The notes under the pieces: generated by a model
Seen by the model: the letters and a program-made list of their open reading frames with translations, nothing else
Database searches by the model: none
Told to the model about the DNA's origin: nothing
Translations under genes and position numbers: made by a program
Part shown: positions 8,188 to 15,712 of the stretch, piece by piece
Layout: every line of letters starts with the position of its first letter
How positions within the stretch are numbered: the first letter of the stretch is position 1
Source of the DNA: Clostridium sp.
GTDB taxonomy: Bacteria > Bacillota > Clostridia > Lachnospirales > Lachnospiraceae
Direction: 5' to 3'
Assembly (NCBI GenBank): GCA_023664325.1
Contig: JAMPFS010000006.1
Location: forward strand, 1 to 64,000
DNA: 64,000 nucleotides

Positions 8188-9172
8188 AGGAGTGTTAGAT
8201 TTGATTACAGCAAATGGAAGAAATAAAAACAGCAGGATGGTTCCGAAAGGACTTATGCTTTTCGCATGCCTTGTGCTTGCAGGAATGCTGGCAGGCTGCG
8301 GGCGAGAGGACATAAATATTACCATAACGGATTGCCGGACACAGACCAGGCTGGCTGCAAAACCGGGGCAGACCGTCAGACAGCTTTTAGAGGAGGCTGA
8401 AATCACGGTCGGGGGCAGTGATGAGATTTCTCCGGATCTGGATACGAAGATTACCTCAAATGATGGGCATATCACAATACAAAGGTATGCGAAGGTGTCT
8501 GTAGAGACCGAGGAGGGCAGTACGGAGGTGGAACTGACAGGAGGCAGGGTGCAGGATGCATTACAGCAGGCGGGAGTCACGCTTTTAGAAAATGATTATG
8601 TAAACCATGACCTGAATGCATACCTCACAGATGGGATGTCTGTTTCCGTCGTACACAGGTGTTCCGTTTTCCTCACCGTGGACGGCAAAACGGAACATTA
8701 TCTGACGCAGGCGCATACGGTAGAAGAACTGTTGCAGGAGCAGGACATTACACTGGGTGAACTTGACCGTATCAAACCGAAGCGTTCCGGCAGATTGGAG
8801 GACGGCACAAAAGTTGTGGTGAAAAGGGTAGAGGTAAAAGAGGTGGAAGTGACGGAGCCTGTCATATTTGAAACAGAAGTCACCTATTCCGCAGCTATGT
8901 TAGTTGGCACAAGCAAAATTACCAGAGAGGGAACAAACGGAGAAAAGCTCGTTACTTATCAGGTAACTTATGTGGATGGAAAGGAAGAAAGCCGGAAAGC
9001 AATAAAGGAAAAAATTCTAAAGGAACCGCTCAGCCAGTTAGTTCTTCAGGGTTCCAAGCCAAAGGGAAAGACCGTTGTTTCCAAAGAGAGCGTGGATGAC
9101 TGTGACGGATCCGGTCATGGCTATTATATTATCACTTATTCGGATGGTTCTGTGGAGTATCAGGATTATTAA
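8174..9172 (+). CDS. DUF348/G5-domain lipoprotein (YabE-like, without peptidoglycan-cleaving domain)
   Basis: A surface lipoprotein of 332 residues. The N-terminal hydrophobic run ends in a lipobox LAGMLAGC. It carries three DUF348-type repeats, each with the pattern of a short beta strand then VxxLLxEA/Q (VRQLLEEAEI, VQDALQQAGV, VEELLQEQDI), followed by a G5 domain (VEVTEPVIFETEVTYS to VTYVDGKEESRK). YabE-type proteins of spore formers usually end in a 3D or Rpf-like catalytic domain; here the tail after G5 is about 60 residues and lacks one, so it may only bind the wall. The start at 8174, preceded by AAAAGG, overlaps the DHHW gene by 14 bases. Confidence 0.85.
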   Translation: MSGIRGVLDLITANGRNKNSRMVPKGLMLFACLVLAGMLAGCGREDINITITDCRTQTRLAAKPGQTVRQLLEEAEITVGGSDEISPDLDTKITSNDGHITIQRYAKVSVETEEGSTEVELTGGRVQDALQQAGVTLLENDYVNHDLNAYLTDGMSVSVVHRCSVFLTVDGKTEHYLTQAHTVEELLQEQDITLGELDRIKPKRSGRLEDGTKVVVKRVEVKEVEVTEPVIFETEVTYSAAMLVGTSKITREGTNGEKLVTYQVTYVDGKEESRKAIKEKILKEPLSQLVLQGSKPKGKTVVSKESVDDCDGSGHGYYIITYSDGSVEYQDY

Positions 9173-9186
9173 TGCATGATAAACCG

Positions 9187-9225
9187 TGAAAGCCTGCGTT
9201 TTAAAGTTTCAAAAACGCAGGCTTT
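9187..9225. terminator. Bidirectional terminator between the G5 lipoprotein and hisK
   Basis: Stem GAAAGCCTGCGTTTT (9187-9201) with AAAACGCAGGCTTTC (9211-9225). The convergent minus-strand gene ends inside this hairpin, so its last codons are part of the stem. Confidence 0.8.
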
Positions 9226-10019
9226 CTGTTTGTAAATACGGTATAGTACCGGAAACCACAGCTGTAAAGCAGTTCTTCTGCCACATCAAAGCCAAATCCG
9301 ATATCCTCCTGGCGGTGGGCATCGCTCCCGATGGTAATGATTTCGCCTCCCATTTCCCTGTATAGCTGCAGGGCTTTTCTATGCGGGTGGGGAAACCCTA
9401 TTTTGCGGATTCCCGCAGTGTTAATCTCAATTCCCTTGCCTTTTTCGATCAGCAGTTTAAACAGTTCCTCAAAAATATCCCGGTAATCGTCAAAACGGTA
9501 GACAAAGGTTTTGTCCGGGCAGTAGCGCACGGCATAATCGAGATGCCCATATACGTCAAAGGCAGAGGTAAGCCGTACATTTTCCACTTCTGACATAAAA
9601 TATTTCCGGTAGGCATCCCGGTAAGTCATTCCCTGATAATATTCAGGGTAATAGGGATCACCATTTGTAAGCCCTGTCAGGTGGGAGGAACCGATGATAA
9701 AATCAAAGTTATATTCCTTTGCAATTGCAGTTACTTTGTCTGCCACCTCCGGACAGATTCCCTGTTCCACGCCAATGCAAAGCTGAATTTTCCCGCTGTA
9801 TTGTTCCCGAAGGTTTGTAAGACGATTGATATATGCCGGAAAATCCAGTTGGAAATCCATGTCCGGCGCCTGTTCGGAAACCGGAAAATCCGTATCGTGG
9901 TGATCGGTAAAGTACACATAGGAAAATCCCTTTTCAATCGCTGTTTCTATAATAGATTCCGGTTTTTCTTCTGAATCGGAGGAAAAACATGAATGAATAT
10001 GCATATCTGTGGCTATCAT
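9201..10019 (-). CDS. hisK: PHP-family histidinol-phosphatase
   Basis: Removes phosphate from L-histidinol phosphate, the penultimate histidine-synthesis step, using a trinuclear metal centre. The PHP metal ligands are visible: DMHIHSC at the start, FTDHHD near residue 40, Glu in GVEQG near 84, GSSHL near 113, GHLDYAVRY near 164, and GSDAHR near 240. The length of 272 residues fits. The gene stands alone on the minus strand with a palindromic leader repeat 31 nt before its start; hisH and hisF are 27 kb away. Its last codons lie within a shared terminator. Specificity within PHP phosphatases is inferred. Confidence 0.85.
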   Translation of the reverse strand: MIATDMHIHSCFSSDSEEKPESIIETAIEKGFSYVYFTDHHDTDFPVSEQAPDMDFQLDFPAYINRLTNLREQYSGKIQLCIGVEQGICPEVADKVTAIAKEYNFDFIIGSSHLTGLTNGDPYYPEYYQGMTYRDAYRKYFMSEVENVRLTSAFDVYGHLDYAVRYCPDKTFVYRFDDYRDIFEELFKLLIEKGKGIEINTAGIRKIGFPHPHRKALQLYREMGGEIITIGSDAHRQEDIGFGFDVAEELLYSCGFRYYTVFTNRKPAFLKL

Positions 10020-10049
10020 ATATGAGTACCTTCTTTCAAAGTCAATTCA

Positions 10050-10118
10050 GTAGACAGTTGCAAAACCATTTACTTGTGGAATCGCAAGTTCACTTTTTAA
10101 AGGTTTGCAATTGTCTAC
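10050..10118. repeat. Palindromic 5'-leader element, copy C
   Basis: Arms GTAGACAGTTGCAAAACC (10050-10067) and GGTTTGCAATTGTCTAC (10102-10118) are near-perfect inverted repeats. The right arm matches the element before panC. Read on the minus strand, it ends 31 nt before the hisK start codon. The following stretch 10119-10265 shows no gene. Confidence 0.7.
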
Positions 10119-10265
10119 CATATACTAACATAAATGGGGTAAATCGTCCATGCCGAAATAAGAATATGCCAATGTGGAGCGCACAGCATTTTCCGTTTTG
10201 CCAAAAGGCATAAAATGGCATAAATGGAAAGATTTCATAAATTTGGCAAAAAAAAGATTTACTAC

Positions 10266-10294
10266 TTGAAATTTAACTTTAAAAAAGGTATTAT
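10266..10294 (+). promoter_or_regulatory. gapA promoter
   Basis: TTGAAA (10266-10271), a 17-bp AT-rich spacer and TATTAT (10289-10294). Transcription would start near 10301 and give a leader of about 160 nt. Confidence 0.65.
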
Positions 10295-10300
10295 ATTGAC

Positions 10301-10462
10301 ATAGGTCAGTCGGACAAGCGGTGACCCAATTTACTCGCAAACGCAATTAATTGCCGTTTCCGATTGTTCGCTGCGGTATATGCAGTTACACGAAAACATT
10401 TGCCTGCGGCAAATATGAAGTGTAACTAGTATAATATTCTAAACACTAGGAGGATTTTATTC
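10301..10462 (+). promoter_or_regulatory. Structured gapA 5' leader
   Basis: Two hairpins can be drawn. The first is TCGCAAACG-CAATT with AATTGCCGTTTCCGA (10334-10363). The second is AGTTACAC (10384-10391) with GTGTAACT (10420-10427), enclosing ATTTGCC/GGCAAAT. No T-run follows, so it is not a plain terminator. The second hairpin ends about 35 nt before the ATG, similar to the palindromic leader elements elsewhere, though its arm sequence differs. I see no match to a riboswitch class I know. Confidence 0.45.
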
Positions 10463-11479
10463 ATGGCAGTAAAAGTTGCAATCAATGGATTTGGACGTAT
10501 CGGACGTCTTGCATTCAGACAAATGTTCGGAGCTGAAGGGTATGAAGTAGTGGCAATCAACGATTTGACAAGCCCTAAGATGTTAGCGCACTTATTAAAG
10601 TATGACTCTTCACAGGGTAAGTATGAGAAGGCTGACACTGTAACAGCAGGTGAGGATTCCATCACAGTGGATGGTAAGGAAATCAAGATTTACGCATTTC
10701 CGGATGCCAACAATTGCCCGTGGGGTGATTTGAATGTAGACGTAGTTTTAGAGTGTTCCGGTTTCTACTGCAGCAAGGATAAGGCTCAGGCTCATATCAA
10801 TGCAGGCGCTCGTAAGGTAGTTATCTCAGCTCCGGCTGGTAACGATCTTCCTACAATTGTTTATAACACAAACCATGAGACACTGAAAGCTTCTGATACA
10901 ATCATTTCTGCAGCTTCTTGTACAACAAACTGTTTGGCGCCTATGGCAGATGCTCTTAACAAGTATGCAGCTATCCAGTCAGGTATCATGGTAACAATCC
11001 ATGCTTACACAGGTGATCAGATGACTCTTGACGGACCTCAGAGAAAGGGTGATTTAAGAAGATCTCGTGCAGCAGCAGTTAATATCGTTCCTAACTCAAC
11101 AGGCGCAGCTAAGGCTATCGGTCTTGTAATTCCTGAGTTGAATGGTAAGTTAATCGGTTCTGCTCAGCGTGTTCCTACCCCTACCGGTTCTACAACAATC
11201 TTAACAGCAGTTGTTAAGGGTGCTGATGTAACAGTTGATGGTATCAATGCAGCAATGAAGGCAGCAGCTAACGAGTCATACGGTTACAATGAGGATGAAA
11301 TCGTATCTTCTGATATCGTTGGAATGAGATATGGTTCTTTATTTGATGCTACACAGACAATGGTATCAAAGGTAGCAGATGACTTATATGAAGTACAGGT
11401 AGTTTCTTGGTATGATAACGAGAACTCTTACACATCTCAGATGGTAAGAACAATCAAGTACTTCTCAGAGTTAGCATAA
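10463..11479 (+). CDS. gapA: Glyceraldehyde-3-phosphate dehydrogenase, type I
   Basis: Oxidises glyceraldehyde 3-phosphate to 1,3-bisphosphoglycerate in glycolysis. The Rossmann motif INGFGRIGR is at residues 8-16, Asp33 in AINDLT indicates NAD+ preference, and the catalytic Cys153 is in SAASCTTNC. At 338 residues the length is typical. Ribosome-binding site CTAGGAGG. The codon choice (many GCT, GTA, ACA, AAG) differs from neighbours and fits a very highly expressed gene. It is followed by a terminator and then pgk and tpiA. Its long structured leader suggests post-transcriptional control. Confidence 0.98.
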   Translation: MAVKVAINGFGRIGRLAFRQMFGAEGYEVVAINDLTSPKMLAHLLKYDSSQGKYEKADTVTAGEDSITVDGKEIKIYAFPDANNCPWGDLNVDVVLECSGFYCSKDKAQAHINAGARKVVISAPAGNDLPTIVYNTNHETLKASDTIISAASCTTNCLAPMADALNKYAAIQSGIMVTIHAYTGDQMTLDGPQRKGDLRRSRAAAVNIVPNSTGAAKAIGLVIPELNGKLIGSAQRVPTPTGSTTILTAVVKGADVTVDGINAAMKAAANESYGYNEDEIVSSDIVGMRYGSLFDATQTMVSKVADDLYEVQVVSWYDNENSYTSQMVRTIKYFSELA

Positions 11480-11500
11480 TTTTAGAGTATTATGACCTTG

Positions 11501-11535
11501 AAGGTCCGGTCTATTTGGACCGGACTTTCTTTTTT
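11501..11535 (+). terminator. Terminator after gapA
   Basis: AAgGTCCGGTC and GACCGGACtTT around a short loop, followed by TCTTTTTT. Separates gapA from pgk, or allows partial readthrough. Confidence 0.85.
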
Positions 11536-11549
11536 GTTACATGATAGCT

Positions 11550-11585
11550 TAGGCAATTGCGAAACTCCATTTTCGCAAACGCCTA
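11550..11585. repeat. Palindromic 5'-leader element, copy B
   Basis: TAGGCAATTGCGAAAC (11550-11565) and TTTTCGCAAACGCCTA (11570-11585) form an imperfect palindrome around TCCA. The core ATTGCGAAACT is identical to the 52.6 kb copy. It ends 33 nt before the pgk start codon. Confidence 0.65.
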
Positions 11586-11617
11586 TATGAAAGTATATAT
11601 ATGAAAGGAGCAGAATA

Positions 11618-12817
11618 ATGCTTAATAAGAAATCAGTAGATGATATTAATGTAAAGGGTAAGAAGGTTTTAGTTCGTTGTGATTTTAATGTTCCATTAAT
11701 TGATGGTAAAATTACTGACGAGAATCGTTTAGTTGCAGCACTGCCAACAATCAAGAAGTTAATTGCCGATGGTGGTAAGATTATTCTTTGTTCCCACTTG
11801 GGAAAGGTTAAGACAGAGGAAGACAAGCAGACAAAGACATTGGCTCCGGTAGCAGCCCGTTTATCTGAGCTGCTTGGACAGGAGGTAAAGTTTGCAGCGG
11901 ATCCGGAAGTGGTAGGTGCAAATGCGAAAGCTGCTGTTGAGGCAATGAAGGATGGAGAGGTTATTCTTTTAGAGAATACCCGTTTCCGTGCCGAGGAGAC
12001 AAAGAATGGAGAGGCATTTTCTAAGGATTTGGCTTCTTTATGTGATGTATTTGTAAATGATGCATTTGGTACTGCACATAGAGCGCACTGTTCCAATGTT
12101 GGTGTGACAGAGTTTGTGGATACCGCAGTCGTTGGTTATTTAATGCAGAAGGAAATTGACTTCCTGGGAAATGCAGTGAACAATCCGGAGAGACCATTTG
12201 TTGCAATACTTGGCGGTGCAAAGGTTTCTTCTAAGATTTCAGTTATCGAGAATTTACTCGATAAGGTAGATACATTAATTATCGGTGGTGGTATGGCTTA
12301 TACATTTATGGCAGCACACGGTGAGGAAGTTGGTAATTCCCTTCTCGAGGAGGATTACAAGGAATATGCGTTAGAGATGGAGAAGAAAGCAGAGGAGAAG
12401 GGTGTGAAGCTGTTAATTCCAATTGATACGGTTGTGGCAGACGATTTCTCAAATGATGCAAACTTCAAAGTAGTTGGACGTGGTGAGATTCCGGCAGATA
12501 TGGAAGGGCTTGATATTGGGCCGGAAACGGAAAAATTATTTGCAGATGCAATCGCAGGTGCAAAGACTGTTGTCTGGAACGGGCCGATGGGATGCTTTGA
12601 GATGCCGAACTTTGCAAAGGGTACCATTGCAGTCGCAGAAGCTATGGCAAAGCTTCAGGGCGCTACAACGATTATCGGTGGTGGTGATTCCGCAGCAGCT
12701 TGTAACCAGTTGGGATTTGGTGATAAGATGACTCACATTTCAACAGGTGGCGGAGCTTCCCTTGAATTTTTAGAGGGTAAGGAACTCCCGGGCGTAGCAG
12801 CCGCTAACGATAAGTAA
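11618..12817 (+). CDS. pgk: Phosphoglycerate kinase
   Basis: Transfers the acyl phosphate of 1,3-bisphosphoglycerate to ADP. Signatures include [11 protein letters not shown] near residue 16, the substrate Arg/His region LCSHLGK near 56, ENTRF near 117, GGAKVSSKI near 196 and the hinge/ATP end [10 protein letters not shown] near 352. The 399-residue length is normal. Strong AAAGGAG site. The gene lies between gapA and tpiA, each separated by regulatory repeats instead of tight operon junctions. Confidence 0.98.
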   Translation: MLNKKSVDDINVKGKKVLVRCDFNVPLIDGKITDENRLVAALPTIKKLIADGGKIILCSHLGKVKTEEDKQTKTLAPVAARLSELLGQEVKFAADPEVVGANAKAAVEAMKDGEVILLENTRFRAEETKNGEAFSKDLASLCDVFVNDAFGTAHRAHCSNVGVTEFVDTAVVGYLMQKEIDFLGNAVNNPERPFVAILGGAKVSSKISVIENLLDKVDTLIIGGGMAYTFMAAHGEEVGNSLLEEDYKEYALEMEKKAEEKGVKLLIPIDTVVADDFSNDANFKVVGRGEIPADMEGLDIGPETEKLFADAIAGAKTVVWNGPMGCFEMPNFAKGTIAVAEAMAKLQGATTIIGGGDSAAACNQLGFGDKMTHISTGGGASLEFLEGKELPGVAAANDK

Positions 12818-12858
12818 GAACTTAATGAACACAAGTGAAGCGCAGTGTGAATTTAGTT
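12818..12858 (+). repeat. Second repeat family (GAAC-TTAATGA / GAATTTAGT), copy 1
   Basis: GAACTTAATGA (12818-12828), a variable stem-loop ACAC...GTGT (12829-12848) and GAATTTAGTTC (12848-12858). Outer GAAC and GTTC can also pair. The same flanks around a different hairpin occur reversed at 43528-43562, and the left half recurs at 49350-49378. Confidence 0.6.
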
Positions 12859-12865
12859 CGAACTT

Positions 12866-12968
12866 ATGTCGCCGAAGTTAGCGAGCCCGAGCCGAAGGCG
12901 AAGGGAGAGCGTTACGGAGGACGACAAAGTGAGAAAGGCTAGTACAACACGAGCTCGAGCCGAAGGAA
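12866..12968 (+). other. GC-rich block with an internal imperfect direct repeat
   Basis: A compositionally distinct stretch in the pgk-tpiA gap. GAGCCCGAGCCGAAGGCG (12883-12900) recurs as GAGCTCGAGCCGAAGGAA (12951-12968), 68 bp apart. A 60-codon reading frame crosses it, but its Arg/Lys-rich product looks incidental. It ends 28 nt before the tpiA start. Confidence 0.5.
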
Positions 12969-12995
12969 TCAAATATATGATAAGGAGAAACAGAC

Positions 12996-13748
12996 ATGGC
13001 AAGAAAAAAAATTATTGCAGGCAACTGGAAGATGAACAAGACTCCTAGTGAAGCGGTTGCTTTGATTGAGGAGTTAAAGCCGTTGGTACAGAATGAGGAT
13101 GTAGATGTAGTATTTTGTGTGCCGGCAATTGATATTATCCCGGCAGTTGAAGCTACCAAAGGAACCAATATCAATATCGGCGCTGAGAATATGTATTTTG
13201 AGGAAAGCGGAGCCTATACCGGTGAAATCGCTCCGAATATGTTAGTTGATGCAGGCGTAAAATATGTTGTGATTGGACACTCAGAAAGACGGGAATATTT
13301 CGCTGAGACAGATGAGACGGTAAATAAAAAAGTGTGCAAGGCATTAGAGAAAGGCATTACGCCAATCATCTGCTGCGGTGAATCCCTGACACAGAGAAAG
13401 CAGGGAATTTACCTTGAGTGGATTGCAATGCAGATTAAGATTGCATTTCAGAATGTAACGGCAGATCAGGCAAAGACCTGTGTGATCGCTTATGAGCCAA
13501 TCTGGGCAATCGGCACAGGCGAGACTGCTACGGATGATCAGGCAGAGGAAGTATGTGCAGCAATCCGTAAAGTGATCGGTGAAGTGTATGATGAGGCAAC
13601 TGCTGAGGCAATCCGTATCCAGTATGGCGGTTCGATGAATGCAGGAAATGCAGCATCCTTGCTTGCTAAGCCGAATATTGATGGTGGATTAGTTGGCGGC
13701 GCATCTCTAAAAGCAGATTTTGGCAAAATAGTAAACTATAATAAATAA
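12996..13748 (+). CDS. tpiA: Triosephosphate isomerase
   Basis: Interconverts dihydroxyacetone phosphate and glyceraldehyde 3-phosphate. Key residues are Asn and Lys in GNWKMN (residues 9-14), electrophile His95 in IGHSERR, catalytic Glu167 in [11 protein letters not shown], and the phosphate-binding ends YGGSMN and GLVGGASL. The length is 250 residues. A region near residue 131 ([17 protein letters not shown]) diverges slightly from the common E-x-G-x-T form but does not touch the active site. Ribosome-binding site AAGGAG. A terminator follows at 13757. Confidence 0.98.
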   Translation: MARKKIIAGNWKMNKTPSEAVALIEELKPLVQNEDVDVVFCVPAIDIIPAVEATKGTNINIGAENMYFEESGAYTGEIAPNMLVDAGVKYVVIGHSERREYFAETDETVNKKVCKALEKGITPIICCGESLTQRKQGIYLEWIAMQIKIAFQNVTADQAKTCVIAYEPIWAIGTGETATDDQAEEVCAAIRKVIGEVYDEATAEAIRIQYGGSMNAGNAASLLAKPNIDGGLVGGASLKADFGKIVNYNK

Positions 13749-13756
13749 AAGAATAA

Positions 13757-13787
13757 AGAAAGGATCGTCACAACAGACGGTCCTTTT
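13757..13787 (+). terminator. Terminator after tpiA
   Basis: AAAGGAtCGTC, loop ACAACA, GACGgTCCTTTT. Ends the gapA-pgk-tpiA block. Confidence 0.8.
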
Positions 13788-13872
13788 GTCTGTGTAAACG
13801 TGAAAAACTTACATGGTTTCTTTATGAAGCGTTGGCGCAGATTCAAACAATCGGCAAAGATGGGAGATACCA

Positions 13873-15165
13873 ATGAAAAAAAGATACTTATTATTTATTT
13901 TATTATTTGCAGTATGCCTGCTGTTTCCATATGACGTGGCAGAGGCAAAAAATGTATTTGAGGTTAGCGCACAGTGTGAGGTAAGCCCAAATGCGACATT
14001 GCGGATTAAGGTGAGTGAAAATGCTTATCAGTCCTTTGAAATTTATCGTGCAGAATCCATCAATGGAACCTACGAGAAAATAGGGGAGATTGGCTATAGT
14101 GATGATGACTATTATTATGGTTATGATGATGATGACAGTTCAAGTAATAATTATTACGAAAAATATGAATATGATTCAAAAAACAAATGCTATTACATCA
14201 TATATTACTATACGGATTATAACCTACAGGTTGGCAAGACATATTATTACCGGGTAGATGCCTGCCCGAAAGATGGAGCTGTTGTCTCGAAGACGGCACA
14301 GACCGAGATTTTAAGCGCAGGCCCTGAAATCACATACGGGAAGCGGAATGGAAAATTGGGAGCAAAGCTGAAATGGACAAAGGCTGAGAATGCAGACGGT
14401 TATTTGATTTACTGTGTGAAGGATTATGATGATAAGAGTAATTATACAGCTGTAGATCCGAGTGATCTTGCAAAATACCAACTGGTTAAGACGATTCAGA
14501 ATCCGAATACATTGACGGCAAGTTTTTCCAAACTGAAAAATGGCGTGACGTATACATACCGCATCTGCTCCTACCGGAATGAGGGCGGAAAGAAGGTTCT
14601 AAGTACACTATCACCGGCAAAAGCCGTTTTGATGAATTATTATTCCTATGATGGAGAGTCCTATTCACAGAGAATAAAGAGGGCATTTGGATCGGAAAAG
14701 AAGAAAAAGAGCAATTATAAGACGGCAAAGAAGGCATCTAAACAGATGAAACGGATTAAGATCAAGGTATGGGATTACAAAAAGGGGAAAAAGGGTAAGA
14801 AAGTGACCAAAACAAAATACCTGACGGTGAATAAAAAGCTGGCTCCGTCTATTACGCAGATGTTTTCTGAAATCTATAAGAGCAAGGAAAAACAGGTGAT
14901 TAAAGATATTGGATGCTATAGCTACCGTACCGGTGAGCATATGTATGGCATGGCAATTGATATCAATCCGAATGAAAATTATATGATTGATAAGGTAAAC
15001 GGAAAGAAGAAAATCCTTTCAGGAAGCTATTGGAAACCGAACAAGGATCCATATTCCATTCCGGCTAACTGTGAGATGGTGCGGATTATGAGCAGATATG
15101 GATTTTACCGGGGAGACTGGGGAGACCGGAAGGATTATATGCATTTTTCTTATTTTGGAACGTGA
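13873..15165 (+). CDS. Exported M15-family D,D-carboxypeptidase-like protein with fibronectin-type domains
   Basis: A 430-residue secreted protein with a signal peptide (cleavage near AEAK at residue 26). Two fibronectin-III-like modules follow (about 27-150 and 150-255), then a Lys-rich linker and a C-terminal peptidase_M15 domain. The zinc motif is readable as EHMYGMAIDIN near residue 357 (His-x6-Asp) and KDYMHFSYF at the very C-terminus. Such enzymes trim peptidoglycan stem peptides. The first module holds an odd insertion near residues 77-118 made largely of Tyr, Asp and Ser. The gene is flanked by terminators and has no partner. Confidence 0.88.
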   Translation: MKKRYLLFILLFAVCLLFPYDVAEAKNVFEVSAQCEVSPNATLRIKVSENAYQSFEIYRAESINGTYEKIGEIGYSDDDYYYGYDDDDSSSNNYYEKYEYDSKNKCYYIIYYYTDYNLQVGKTYYYRVDACPKDGAVVSKTAQTEILSAGPEITYGKRNGKLGAKLKWTKAENADGYLIYCVKDYDDKSNYTAVDPSDLAKYQLVKTIQNPNTLTASFSKLKNGVTYTYRICSYRNEGGKKVLSTLSPAKAVLMNYYSYDGESYSQRIKRAFGSEKKKKSNYKTAKKASKQMKRIKIKVWDYKKGKKGKKVTKTKYLTVNKKLAPSITQMFSEIYKSKEKQVIKDIGCYSYRTGEHMYGMAIDINPNENYMIDKVNGKKKILSGSYWKPNKDPYSIPANCEMVRIMSRYGFYRGDWGDRKDYMHFSYFGT

Positions 15166-15215
15166 TATGATATAAGAAAATCATGCCCTGGGACAAAGTT
15201 ATGCGAATGGAAGTC

Positions 15216-15256
15216 AAAAGGAACGACAGGTTATAACGTCTGTCGTTCCTTTTTTA
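15216..15256. terminator. Bidirectional terminator between the M15 gene and the xre gene
   Basis: AAAGGAACGACAG with CTGTCGTTCCTTT around a 10-nt loop, followed by T residues on both sides as read from each strand. Confidence 0.85.
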
Positions 15257-15559
15257 CAGGGAATTTATAAATTCGATCAAAGCTTCATATTGGGCAGGTT
15301 CCAGTTTTTGGGCGGCATGCAGTAAATCCAATTGGTATTGGGTAAGCGATAAGGTACTTTCGTCATCTTCTAAAAAGAACTGGGAAAGCGTAATACCAAA
15401 GGCATCACATATTTTATTAAGCGACGGGATGGAAGGAAGCATATTTTTGCGATACCATGAGGATATTGTAGATTGTGTGAGACCGGAGCGCTCCGCAAGC
15501 TGATATTCTGTCCAGTGGCGCGCCTCCCTTAAAGCCACAATTTTTTCTAAAACATTCAT
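15254..15559 (-). CDS. XRE-family transcriptional regulator
   Basis: A small DNA-binding protein of 101 residues. The helix-turn-helix covers roughly residues 5-58, with QLAERSGLTQSTISSWYR as the recognition region and SIPSLNKICDAFGITLSQFF as the following helices. The C-terminal 40 residues may mediate dimers. I chose the ATG at 15559, which has GGAG six bases upstream; an ATG at 15571 is possible. It is divergent from the glycosyltransferase gene at 15713, whose promoter contains repeated ATTACGA-type sites that could be its operator. Confidence 0.88.
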   Translation of the reverse strand: MNVLEKIVALREARHWTEYQLAERSGLTQSTISSWYRKNMLPSIPSLNKICDAFGITLSQFFLEDDESTLSLTQYQLDLLHAAQKLEPAQYEALIEFINSL

Positions 15560-15620
15560 GAAATTCTCCATTCTACTATCAGGTTAAATATTATTATCTC
15601 TATCATACTAAATGAAAGTA

Positions 15621-15665
15621 TTGTCAAATAATACGAAAAGATGTATAATTATTACGATATTACGA
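15621..15665 (+). promoter_or_regulatory. Promoter of the glycosyltransferase pair, with ATTACGA repeats
   Basis: TTGTCA (15621-15626), 17 bp, TATAAT (15644-15649). AATACGA (15629-15635) lies in the spacer, and ATTACGA occurs at 15651-15657 and 15659-15665 near the transcription start. These may be sites for the divergent XRE regulator. The promoter rules out an ATG at 15641 as the translation start. Confidence 0.65.
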
Positions 15666-15712
15666 ATTATCCGGACGAGGATGTTGCGATTTGCCAAAAG
15701 GAGTATGCGAAG

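Noticed and set aside
12866..13048. 60-codon Arg/Lys-rich reading frame in the pgk-tpiA gap
   Set aside because: It crosses the GC-rich repeat block and the tpiA start, has no ribosome-binding site of its own, and resembles no protein family.
13788..13872. Cyclic-di-GMP riboswitch before the exported M15 peptidase gene
   Set aside because: GGCAAAG-like pieces drew attention, but the conserved core and stems of the known classes cannot be formed.
15641..15712. Upstream ATG as the start of the GtrB-like gene
   Set aside because: The position lies inside the promoter between the -35 and -10 boxes, so it cannot be translated from that transcript. The ATG at 15713 has a proper ribosome-binding site.
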